From positions 96,439,895-96,503,894 of the forward strand of contig NC_088912.1 of the NCBI RefSeq assembly GCF_963576675.1: 64,000 bases of DNA, written 5' to 3'. Under the pieces are notes generated by a model. That model saw nothing but the letters and a program-made list of their open reading frames with translations. It was not told the origin of the DNA and ran no database searches. A program made the position numbers and the translations under genes. Positions 22,856 to 33,013 of the stretch are shown here, one piece after another. This DNA is from Euphorbia lathyris (taxonomy: Eukaryota > Streptophyta > Magnoliopsida > Malpighiales > Euphorbiaceae). Every line of letters begins with the position of its first letter. The first letter of the stretch is position 1.

Positions 22856-24412
22856 GTTGTCTTCTCCACCCTAACTTTTTACACCCGTATTTCTTGATCT
22901 ATAATGCAATGTTGGAACTTATTGCATATTTTAAGTGTGAGGAGGAGGGGTAGATAAACCTACAAAAATTGTATAAATTTTTAAATTTTTGTTGCGTCGT
23001 GTCTAGTTTAGGTTTGCATTTTGGCATTTTATTATGTTTTTGCATGTTTAGGACCTAAAACCGTGAACCTCCTTCGAATCTAAACTTCGTTATTTGTCCT
23101 TAAGGGCTGAAAACCGAATCTAAAATTGCATGACAACTAGTTTAGGCGTAGGACACAACTCTTGTATCTGTAAAAGCATGAGCTACAGTTTGCATTTAGA
23201 CCCTACTTTTGAAGAAATGCTAAAATCATTACTTAGGTAGATAACTTAAGAATTGAAGGCATGTGATATTAAACTTGAGTTTGGGGAAAACTAGTAAACA
23301 CAAATTGAAACCCAAAGAATTGTGAGCTGAATTTGAGCCTAAGAGCGAACATCAAAAAGCTCTTTTTCTTGACATTTTTGTGTGAATGCTTTGACTTGTG
23401 GAAGATTACAGATTTTGCACCTAATACTGTGTTGAACCTACATGCAATGATTTGAGATGATAAACGATGAATCAGCCTCATTAGAATTAACCTTTTCTTT
23501 ACCTTGTTTTTCTTTTTCATCCACTCTAGGAAGCCCCTTTGAGCCGACATTTTTGTAGTTTGTAGATTTTTCTTTCGTTCTAACCCGTTTTTGCGAACCA
23601 CAACTTGGTTCGCTACTTAACCTTTGTTTTTGCAAAGCTCAAATTGAGCCTTTGTTTTTCTCTAGCGCTTTATCGTTGTTTATGGCATTATAGTAGCAAG
23701 CCAAAAGACTAAGAAGTGAATGAGCATCACTATTCCAAAAGAAAAAAAAAGAGAAGAAGAAAAACAGAAAAAGAAAAAGAAAAGAAAAGAGACGAACAAA
23801 AGGGAAGAACTCCATTCCCCAGTTCTTAGAAAAATAAAAAACGTCTCAAAGAAAACATCCTAAAAAGAAAACAATAAGGGACGAATAAAAAGCTCAATCA
23901 CTTCATATTTGCTAAAGCCATTTAAACTTTGTTGTTGTAGCGCTAGAACACTTAACCTTTGTTGTACCTTTAGCCCTCTAACCACATTACAACCCCAATT
24001 AGAGGCTGTTTTTGATATCATCGGAGTCATATAGCATAGTAGAGGAACTCGGATGAACGTTCAAAATCAACGTAATCCTAAGCAAGAATATAAGCCGAGA
24101 GTAAACACTTTAGCCACCAAAATTGTGTGAATGAGTGAACTACCTATGGTGAGGTGTTTTACTTAGCGATCCCCTCAAGCTCGTTCAATTGAACATGTGT
24201 CCTTTTACTTAAAACTATGACCTATTGTAATTGAAATGCGGCTTTTGGATATCGTGTCTCTACTTTGTATTTCCGAATGCATGTGATTACAGATGCTCGA
24301 AATTGTGTCAAGCACCTAGTCAAACTGGGAAGTTTTCTAGCTTGCTTGTGATGGCGGGTTTAGTTTTTTTAGTTTACTTGGGGACAAGTAAAGTTTTAAG
24401 TGCGAGGAGGTT
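22856..24412 (+). other. Athila 3' untranslated region with polypurine tract
   Basis: About 1.55 kb with no convincing ORF and no env-like gene. An A/G-rich run lies at 23738-23800. The polypurine tract TGCGAGGAGGTT abuts the LTR at 24401-24412. The whole stretch is closely matched at 57694-59249 in the pol-less element, so it is a conserved non-coding part of the family. Confidence 0.85.
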
Positions 24413-26058
24413 TGATAGGGGTCAAAAACCCCTATCTTTGGGTACGGTTTTAGGACGGTTTTTAGGTTTATTTGGCTAATAAGCGAGCAATTCTCGCATT
24501 TAAATGCTTTTGTGTGAGTTAGTTAGAAATTGGAAGCATTCTATTTACTTTTTGTCGTTTAGGCTCGTTTTGTGATCAATTTAGGCAAATACGGCTGAAA
24601 TAACACGCATATTAGAATTGCGTTATCTTTTGAAGCTAACTGGTCCGTCAAAAGTCGCACCAAACGAAGCGTTTGCTCAAAATAAGCGATTGACGGATCA
24701 ATTCGGCTTTTGGACTAATGTTTTCTGGAGTTTTTATGCGTGTGCAGGTGTAAGTTCGGACGAAAAAGGGTTTGGAAGTCATCCGGCACGGATCGAGCAC
24801 GCTTCGGGCGAAAACGCTCGGCGAGCAGGGCCCCCCGGGCCATTTCTGCTCGCCGAGCAGGCCCCTGGTGGCCTGCTCGTCGAGCAGGAGCCTGCTCGCC
24901 GAGTAGGCCACCAGGCGCCTGCTCGGCGAGCAGGGGCTGCTCGTCGCAATTCTGCTCGGCGAGCAGCCTTTCCTGCTCGGCGAGCAGACCTGCGGGAATT
25001 GGTCAAAAAGACCAATTCCGCCCCCACAAAGCCACGTTCGGCCGCACGTTTTCCTACACCAACAAGGACACGAAATTAGGTCAAAACGAGGCCCGAGACG
25101 CGTCTATAAATAGGAATTTCCAATTGTAAATTAGGAATCTTTCGTTTTTGTAAATTATTTAAGCTTTCCCCTTGTAATTCCTCTCCATCTTCTCCATCTT
25201 CCTCAAACTCCATTGAAGCTCCTTCAAAGCTTTCTACCGAGGAATTATCAAGGTCCGTCCTTAAGATCAAGTCGCCGGCTGCAGAGTAAACAGGTTCCTT
25301 GAAAGGGATTTTTGTATCTTCTTTCATCTTTCTATGTTTGTACTCTTTGATACAGTTGCCGAACTTGTCTTATTGTATCTTGTGACAATCATCTCGCCTT
25401 TAATAATAATTTAGCTCTTGTTTTGTTCTATGTTTATTGTCTAATTCTTGTCTTACGCTTTATTCAATTGGTTTAACTCATTCAAAAGCCCCAAAATCTA
25501 GTAGGCACATATTGCGAGCTGAATCTGACCTAGTTAGAGCCTAGGAGATTGACGACCTCTTAGTTGATTAAGCGCCAATTTACTGAGCCTTAGACCTAGT
25601 TTCGGCCTTAGGGAATCACGCGCTAGGAACCTCAGGAGGGTAAGTAGGGTTAATCGCCTTGAATACAAGTGACTTGGATTAGGTTTTACTCAATAGACTT
25701 GATAATCTATCTTAATTATTATCGATCATTCCATGTTCCTTCGAATAGTTTCATTAATGAAAGATCAATTAGGGGTAGAGTAATTTAGTTAGGCTTAGAA
25801 TAACTTATCTAGAATTAGATAACTTAGTTAGAATTAGATAATTTAGCTAGGATTAGCACAATTCAACCTAGGAGTAGATTAATTTAACAAAACCAAACTC
25901 AAAACCCCCTAAGCCTAGATAACATCCGAGACTTAGTAGCTTGATACTTGCAGAAATAAATCCTGTGGACGATAACCTGGACTTAAACCAGAAATTTATT
26001 ACTTGATAACGACGGGGTACACTTATCCCTTAGTGAGGTTTTGCGAGAAGCCGCATCA
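24413..26058 (+). repeat. LTR 3 of the Athila array
   Basis: A 1,646-bp LTR, 46 bp longer than LTR 1 because of one more palindrome block (cluster 24817-24986, about seven copies). TATA box at 25105-25112. It ends CGCATCA and is followed by the right target duplication. Confidence 0.93.
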
Positions 26059-26063
26059 CCTAA
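26059..26063 (+). repeat. Target-site duplication (right), CCTAA
   Basis: Matches 11599-11603. Removing 11604-26063 restores continuous gypsy RT-like sequence across the junction. Confidence 0.9.
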
Positions 26064-27135
26064 CCATCAAGAACAAGTATCCACTTTGATTGCAGACTTC
26101 TTCGCCCTAATCAAGAAGGGCGAGATACTTCTCGAAGTTGGATCTACAGTCGGGCTACTACCAGGTGCGTATCGCGGAAGGAGACAAGCCAAGACCCGTG
26201 TGACAAGCAAGCAACCAACCGAGCGTTTGATCTGGTTATTTTGGACTCACCAATGCCCCTCGTTCCCTCCATAATGAGCTATTCCACTCGTACTTAGACG
26301 ACTGGTGGTATACTTTAATCGTGGGCTATAGCTATTCGTTAAACGACCACGTTAGCCACCTCCGGACCCTTTTTAAGGTATTAAGAATCACCTCTATGTA
26401 AAGAAAGAAAAATGTTCCTTTGAACAGACGGAGATCCTATTCCTAGGGCATTGGATGGGCATCAGAGCCATCGAGGAGTGGCAAGCACCCACCAAGGTGA
26501 GTGCGCTAAGATCGTTTTTAGGGCTCGTGAACTATTACCGAAGATTCATCGTAAGTTACTCGAAGAGGGCTACTCAACTCAAAAATCTCCTAAACTAAAG
26601 AAGGACGTACGAACCGATCATGGCACTGATCGGAAGAGTAAGAGCTTTTGAGGAACTAAAGCAGGCAGTGATTGATGACCCCGGATTGCAGTTGCTAGAT
26701 CACACTAAGCCATTTGAAATACACATGGATGCGTCAGACTATGCCATAGGCGGTGTGCTAGTACAATAAGGTAACCCAGTAGCATATGAGAGCTGAAAGC
26801 TCAATGAGACCGAGAGGCGTGGTCCAAGAAAAGGAGATGAAAGCAAGAGTGCACTACTTGAGAACGTGGAGGCGGGTCACGATTCGTGGTCAAGACGGAT
26901 AATGGGGCGACGAGTGACTTCCTGACCCAGAAAAAACTCACGCCAAAACGGGGACGATGGCAGGCAAGACAAACTTGCCAAGTTTGATTGATATGGTGCG
27001 TCAGTATAAGCTTGGACGGACCAACTAGGTCGCGGATGCCTTAAAAGTAGGAAGACAGAGCTGGCGGCATTTAAGTGTGAGGGAGTGGCAGCCACCAGCA
27101 GAGTCACGAGTACCCTAACTGCATCGTATTCGAGA
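26064..27135 (+). pseudogene. Ty3/gypsy pol relic, right half
   Basis: Continuation of the relic cut at 11604. In shifting frames it reads an RT block (KNKYP, a degenerate KLDLRSGYYQVRIAEGDKPKT, FGLTNAP-like), then SALRSFLGLVNYYRRFI (near 26500), an RNase H start HMDASDYAIGGVLVQ (near 26724) and PVAYES. Stops and frameshifts are frequent. It ends just before the ccmC 5' region. Its decay is much greater than that of the inserted Athila elements. Confidence 0.85.
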
Positions 27136-27339
27136 TGGGCTCTTGGTCACAAAAGGGAATCTACTTTTTTTTCCTAAACCTTTCTTTTTTCGGTATGCCG
27201 CCCCGCGAGCAAGGAGTGCCACGCACGAGCGGAGCGAAAACAAAGCAGGGGTAATTCTTCGTTGGGGGAAATCCTTTGATTGCGTATTGAATATAGATCC
27301 ATGTCTTTCTTGTTCCACTAGCTAAGACCAAATTCTCAC

Positions 27340-28091
27340 ATGTCTGTTTCGTTATTACAACCTTCTTTTTTGATGTCAAAGACCAGAAGCTATACGCAAA
27401 TTATCATTGGATCTCGGTTGTTCTTAACAGCGATGGCTATTCATTTAAGTCTTCGGGTAGCACCACTAGATTTTCAACAAGGTGGAAATTCTCGTATTCC
27501 GTATGTACATGTTCCTGCGGCTCGGATGAGTATTCTTGTTTATATAGCTACGGATATAAACACTTTTTTTTCCTATTAACAAAACATCCCCTTTTTCTTC
27601 GCTCTTCCGGAACCGGTACAGAAATGGGTGCTTTTTTTACGTTGTTTACCTTAGTTACTGGGGGGTTTCGGGGAAGACCTATGTGGGGAACCTTTTGGGT
27701 GTGGGATGCTCGTTTAACCTCTGTATTCATCTCGTTCCTTATTTACCTGGGTGCACTGCATTTTCAAAAGCTTCCTGTCGAACTGGCTTCTATTTCAATC
27801 CGTGCTGGACCGATCGATATACCAATAATCAAGTCTTCAGTCAACTGGTGGAATACATCGCATCAACCTGGGAGTATTAGCCGATCTGGTACATCAATAC
27901 ATGTTCCTATGCCCATTCCAATCTTGTCTAACTTTTCTAACTCCCCCTTCTCAACCCATATCTTGTTTGTTCTGGAAACACGTCTTCCTATTCCATCTTT
28001 TCTCGAATCTCCTTTAACGGATGAAATAGAAGCTCGAGAGGGAATACCAAAACCTAGTTCACTCGCTGAGTCTCTTTGCGTCCACGGCTGA
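27340..28091 (+). pseudogene. ccmC: Cytochrome c maturation protein CcmC, one-base frameshift
   Basis: CcmC is the mitochondrial inner-membrane haem-handling protein of the bacterial-type (System I) cytochrome c maturation pathway. The first part (27340-27579) reads MSVSLLQPSFLMSK and HVPAARMSILVYIAT. The second part (27624-28091) has the tryptophan-rich haem-binding WGTFWVWDARLT and ends SLCVHG. They are in different frames: within the T-run at about 27563-27570 one base is missing relative to the usual TTTTTTGTT, so the protein would stop after about 80 residues. Restoring one base would give the usual length of about 250 codons, so the lesion is minimal; a sequencing error in the homopolymer is possible. 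A residue change (Ala to Asp, IATD) lies just upstream of it. The 3' end overlaps a tRNA-like sequence. Confidence 0.92.
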
Positions 28092-28093
28092 AT

Positions 28094-28127
<34 letters not shown>

Positions 28128-28151
28128 TAGGTTCAATTCCTACAGGATGCA
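28078..28151 (+). tRNA. trnI-CAU: tRNA-Ile(CAU), plastid type, overlapping ccmC end
   Basis: A 74-nt cloverleaf: acceptor GCGTCCA with GGATGC (one G-U pair), D-arm GGCTGAATGGTTAAAGC, anticodon loop CTCATAA on a CCAA/TTGG stem, and T-arm CGTAGGTTCAATTCCTAC. The plastid gene has GCATCCA at the 5' end. In plant mitochondria the last ccmC codons and stop lie in such a tRNA-like element, which serves as a processing signal (t-element) for the ccmC mRNA 3' end. Whether this copy is a charged tRNA or only a processing element cannot be told. Confidence 0.88.
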
Positions 28152-29595
28152 CCTGTTGAGAAAGCATCCTGTCCTAAGGAGTTCTCTGTTCCCATTTCCC
28201 TCATAAGGACTGGGCTACCTCGGATCATACCTCCCTCGCAAGGTGATAGCACAGAGGACCTGCTTGTTAGGTGTTATTTTTCTGCGTTTACTATTATTTT
28301 CTTTTTTATTTTCTTTTTTTAAACGCGATGTTCAGCAACTTGACGATAGAGCAAGGTGCAGTTGCATGGCAAAGGCCCTTTCTATGTCTCATTCCCTCGA
28401 AAACCGGCAAAGCAAAGAAAAGGGCAGCTAGCTCATATCATTCTTGTCGAGACGAGTTTCGATAGACAGACCTTCCCCTAGTTCATCTTATAGAATTGGG
28501 CGAACAAAAGCTCAAGACCTTCCAAAGACCCCCTCTAGACAATCAGGCATGTCAGCGGACGGTAAGACATTTACAGAAAGGGGGGCGTATAGATATTTTA
28601 GGAAGGTAAGTAAAAGTCTTCAGGGACGAAACTGGAAAAACTATGGATGGGCCCCCAAGGTACCTCTCATAAGAGAATATAGCGGGAAGTAAAGAGGGAC
28701 TTTAGGCAATCAGGTTATAGAGGCTGGTTTACAGGCTAGCATACCATTTGTGAGTGCTCTTTCTCTTTTAAGGCTTTTCTAGAGTTAAGGGGAGTTAAGG
28801 CGGCTGCTCTGAGTTCAAGCAGTGTCCAGTTGTTAGTGTATTCCGCTATTCCGAGTTGATTGCAGTTTCCGAGTTGATTGCAGTTTCCGAGTTGATGGAG
28901 TTGAAGGGGGCTAAGGATCTCGAAAAGAGCAGGTTTAGTTAGGCAATTCTTGGTGAAACCGGTAGCGATGGGGCAAGTGTCACATAAAAGGTTACTATCG
29001 GCTCTTTCTCTGCTTTCAAAGTGGTCATTGCTGCAGAGTCCGCTTCCGCTTTGAACTCAAATTGTTCGATCCGAAAGGTTAGGTAACGATTAGACCACCC
29101 GGGTTAACTACCAAATACGAGTTATTGAGTTTCAAAGCAGTTCCAAGGTTAGGAAAGAGCTATCGCATTCAGAGAGTTATCTTGGCAGTTCATGAAGTTC
29201 CAAGGCGTTCTAAAGGAGTTCATGAAGCTAGACTCGAGCTAGAGTGCAGTGAATTGAGATCAGCTTTTCGGCTTTAGAGCTCTCTAATACAGCTTGTCTT
29301 TAATGCTTTTTCTATAGAGTTAGGGCAGTTCAAAGCTGTTCTTGGAGTTTAGAGCTCCTGAGTTCGCAGTTCCGAGGTAACGAGTTCGAGTTTTCAGCAG
29401 TTTGAGTTTAGGGTAGTTCAAAAAGCAGTTCGAGTTCAAGGTCAGATCCGAAAATGACAAAAACAAGGTTTAAACAAAACAGTATGGAAGAAGGAAGTAC
29501 TCCGAAATTTTTATCAAAATGGCCCCAGAATTCTATTTCTTCCTTCTGATTTTTTCCCTATCACTAGTTCTTACTCCCGAGCCGAAGCCCGCCCA
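28152..29595. other. Spacer with degenerate GAGTT-type repeats
   Basis: No gene is supported; ORFs at 28243-28431, 28271-28465 and 28444-28692 have no known motif. From about 28750 to 29460 the motif GAGTT(C) / CAGTT recurs dozens of times. An 18-bp unit (CCGAGTTGATTGCAGTTT) is tandemly repeated about 2.5 times at 28851-28896. Confidence 0.55.
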
Positions 29596-29975
29596 CTAAG
29601 ACCGACTGCCGCTCCCGCCACTGTTTCTCTCTCCATTTCTTTTCGAGAAATACTCCCCCAGAATCCCCCTTAACAGAGTTGGATCTTGTCCGATCCGAGA
29701 GCGCCATTCACGGAGCTCTGAGACATCTCTTTTGGTAAGAATTTCGAGCTTGTTCACCATGATATCGAGGGCGGCTTCTTCCCTATCCTGGGAGGACAAC
29801 GGATTCTTTGTCAGAGCATTAATTCTAACTCCCATATGATAAAAAAAAAGTAAAAGATCTTGAGATGAAAATAATCCTATTTGAGCACTATCCCACCAAG
29901 CGAAACCCGTGGTTTCTTGGTCACGACCGGCTAAAGATACATCAGAATAATCATTTCTAGGATTTAATGATTCCT
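29596..29975 (-). CDS. Chimeric ORF with CP43 N-terminal fragment
   Basis: An open frame on the minus strand between stops. Its first third contains LAGRDQETTGFAWW (29899-29946), identical to the N-terminus of plastid PsbC (CP43). It then leaves psbC and runs on in frame through MGVRINALTKNP and KLEILTKRDVSELREW to the end at 29596. The C-terminal 79 residues (from ATG at 29835) are hydrophilic, charged, and not recognised. It looks like recombination of a plastid piece onto another sequence. Expression unknown. Confidence 0.4.
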
Positions 29976-29978
29976 AAG

Positions 29979-32764
29979 AGCGGATTCATCCTTTTATTTT
30001 AATTAATCGTGGTCCTGTGATTTTGAGTATCGATAAGTAGATTCGGGATGGGAATAGAGAATGCTTCCCCCTTAGAGCACATCGTTACTTACATCGAAGT
30101 CAATGTGTTTAAGCATATAGTGGATTTGAATGCTAACTGAAAGTGGGATCAATTATATCCCACTGAGCTCAAAAGATGAGGCTCCAGGTCAATGATTTAT
30201 TTAGGAAGGATCCCACCGATTGAATTTAGTAATTCATCCCCGGCTCCGGGGGAATGTGATTTAGGAAAGAAAGCAAGTGCCATCGATTTAGGTGTTGGAG
30301 GAGTAAGCGCTCTTAACCTAGGAAGACGACGGTGCTAGAGAATCAGTTCCTGGGGGAATAATGATAGTCGAAGGGAGGTAGCGGTCTAAGCCTCTTAGGC
30401 TTGGCACAGGAACTCTTCTTTCACCCGCAGGAAGCAAGTGATGTGACCCAGTGAAGTGACCAGAGATAGGAAGAATAGATTAAAAAAAAACTTTTGTTAA
30501 AGAATCCGCTGTTTGAAAGCTTCAGTCAACACAGTCCTAGGCGAACTAGAAGATGGATATTGCGGAAGGCTAAAAGGATAGCGATGGGGTATAGTGGTGG
30601 TTTTTGAGGTCGCATACCTTGGTTGCAAGGACGTCAAAAGCAGTTCAATCAAGCAAATGTCGGTGAGGTTCTCCTTCCTAAGCTTCCACCTATTTGTGAA
30701 ACCGAATGCGGAAGAAAAAAGAGATTCTTGGATATCAAGGCAAAATTATTCTGACTTAGCTGTAACCTTTTCGTCCTCGTCAACCTCCATCGGAGTCGGA
30801 GCCTACAAATTTGTTCATCAGAAACCTCATCGAATTCCATAGGAGCGTTGATGACGATTTCATTATCACAAGGTTTGGCATGTGGTCCATCCTCTGTAGT
30901 TAGATGATAGGAAGTGGACGTGGCTTCGAACTCACCTTCTTTTTGGCATCGATCATTGGTTTGATGAATGTGCACGATGGTACTTTGCTTCACCTTGAGA
31001 GGATCCTCTGTGCTAACCAGTAGAACTGACCTTCGGTTCATGCGCGATGGGATCGAGCTAAAAATCTCTTCATCTTACTTCAACTCCAGTCTGTCCTCCT
31101 TCTAATTTAGATAGCGCATCTTTCGGGATAAGTCCATCGACCAAGTTGGACCCAACCCGGGTAAATTGTCTTTTGTTCTTTGTCTGGCTTCAATCGAGAA
31201 AGAACATTTTATTAGTATATTAAGGCACAAGCACTACGAGCTCAATCTCAAGAACGGGCTTGCTTGCTACTAGATCGATAGCAGAAATAAGGAATCTTAC
31301 AATCTCTTTTATCCTAGGCTTGAAGCGTTCCTGCCCTATAGGGACCCTATAGGGAGTGGAAGTCAGAAATCCTATCCATTAAAGCTCTCAGCCTAGGATA
31401 GTCTCAACTGGAGGGCTTACAGGGAAGGGAGTTAGAAAGCTGGTAAGGCGACAAAGGCATCGAAAGATGGTGGTTACGAGGTCAAAGTCTAGGCGAAAAG
31501 ACAAGGATAATAGGGTGGTTACCGAGGTAACAGAAAAGCAAAGAAATGGAAAGGCAGGGAAAGATGGTGGATACGAGGTACCGGGTCCCAGAACAAGGAA
31601 AGGTGGTGGCAAGAAGGATGCTATTTTTACAGGACCGCATTCGAGCTCTAGAAGACAGGAAACGGGCCCTCCTCCTCGAATAGGAGGAGCTGATTATGCG
31701 AGCTGCGGCAGCAGCTCCCCCCTGCAATCCCCCGAGAAATGAGCATTAGCTCTTTTTATAAAGGGTCCGTCGACTCTTTCTAGAAGATTGAAATAAGTGT
31801 CTATAGATGCAAAGTAGTGTGTTTTAATGTATGGTTTTCTTTTAACTTAATATAGCAAGGATATTGGTGCTAACTCTTTCCCGCGTAACCTCTTTCCCTT
31901 CTTTAGATAGAAATGGGGCCAAGGATAGGGTGAAAGTCTAGGCGTCAAGGAGAGGTAATAGAAAAGTCTAAACAAGGATGCGAAAAGGCGTAAAAGGATA
32001 GGCTCCAAATCACCTATTTGTACCGAGACCTAAGGCTCCTATGTGGCCAGCAATTACGGGTAAAAGCTGCTATAGATCTTGAGCCAGATAGGAAAGATTC
32101 CTCAATTCTGCACAGTTTAAGAGTCCAGTCCTTTCTTTTTTCTTACCGGAAAGCAAGTAAAGAATAGAGGTGAGTTCTGAACCGCTCAAGAGCGGAGATA
32201 ACAACTGGGGCTTGCTAGCTCTTTGCTTTATGTAATTCTATCTGGTTACCGGGCTAGGTTATTATTAGTTAGTATTCCGTGCCTGCCTTCTCGATTGCAT
32301 GTCTTGTGCGGAACTAGACTAAGCGTAAGGAGAAGATAAGCAAAAAGCAGTAGTAGAAGAAGATGAAAAAGCAGTAGTAGAAGTAGATTCGAAGTCAAAA
32401 GAAGTTTCTTACAAGAAAGAAGAAAGCTTTTGAGCTTGCTTCGGATACTAGACGCTGTAAAGAATAGCAGTTTAAGCTAAAGAATAGCAGTTTACTAGGC
32501 TAGCTGTAATGAAAGAATAGTAGTAGTAGCTTAGCGAATAGTTGTTTTAGCGAACTAATAGTAGTACAAGGCTGGAAAGACTAGTTGTTCCAGGGGGAGA
32601 GCTTACTCGGCTCATAGAGCCTTTGCTTGTCTAGCCTAGCCTGTACGAAGCAAGCCAGGGATGAGACTGTTTTCCTTCTTTCACTGCTCCTATTCCAGTT
32701 TTAGGAAATTACCTACAGATAAATAATTTTTTTCTTCGAAACCCCTTAGAAATTCGAAGGGTAG
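29979..32764. other. Spacer, no recognised gene
   Basis: ORFs at 30649-31041 (-) and 31467-31742 (+) are the longest. The second is Arg/Lys-rich at its start (TRSKSRRKDK), and an overlapping frame reads LIMRAAAAAPP, faintly like a retrotransposon Gag, but this is not secure. From 32330 to 32600 short AGTAGTAGAAG and GAATAGCAGTTTA motifs repeat. Confidence 0.45.
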
Positions 32765-32848
32765 ATACTCAAAAAATAATATAATAGCAATATGAAATAT
32801 ATAATACTAATATATGATATACTACTAAAATGATATAATACTAAGATA
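32765..32848 (+). repeat. Dispersed repeat R3, copy a (84 bp, AT-rich)
   Basis: Identical by eye to 54890-54973. Here it directly precedes a matK fragment; there it follows atpA. It is very AT-rich with repeated ATATAATACTA motifs, so it is probably a plastid spacer sequence. Confidence 0.92.
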
Positions 32849-32851
32849 GTA

Positions 32852-33013
32852 AAATCTCATAAATTACGATCAATTCATTCAATATTTCCTTTTTTAGAGG
32901 ACAAGTTTCCACATTTAAATTATGTGTCAGATGTATTAATACCGTACCCCATCCATCTCGAAAAATTGGTTCAAACCCTTCGTTATTGGTTGAAAGATCC
33001 TTCTTTTTTGCAT
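32852..33013 (+). pseudogene. matK: Plastid maturase K fragment
   Basis: A short run of the plus strand reads [20 protein letters not shown] and [13 protein letters not shown], then [16 protein letters not shown], the central part of MatK, the plastid group II intron maturase. Only about 54 codons remain out of about 500. The same frame is open here, but neither start nor end is present. An ORF called on the opposite strand (32841-33053) is a shadow. Confidence 0.9.

Larger units (their letters stand above)
11604..26058 (+). mobile_element. Athila-type LTR retrotransposon array with three LTRs
   Basis: Three direct LTRs (11604-13203, 16668-18213, 24413-26058) enclose two internal regions of the same element. 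Each internal region has a primer site for tRNA-Asp, a Gag nuclear zinc knuckle, protease, and an RT with FMDDF. These belong to the Athila branch of Ty3/gypsy. The first internal region is deleted from late RNase H to the 3' region; the second keeps integrase but has three stop codons. The outer ends are flanked by CCTAA, so the array occupies one original insertion site and probably grew by unequal recombination between element copies. LTRs differ by only scattered substitutions plus palindrome copy number, implying a fairly recent event. No env-like ORF was seen. Confidence 0.9.

Noticed and set aside
23269..23635. Possible env-like gene in the Athila 3' region
   Set aside because: The minus-strand ORFs there lack a signal peptide or membrane pattern and lie antisense in conserved non-coding sequence.
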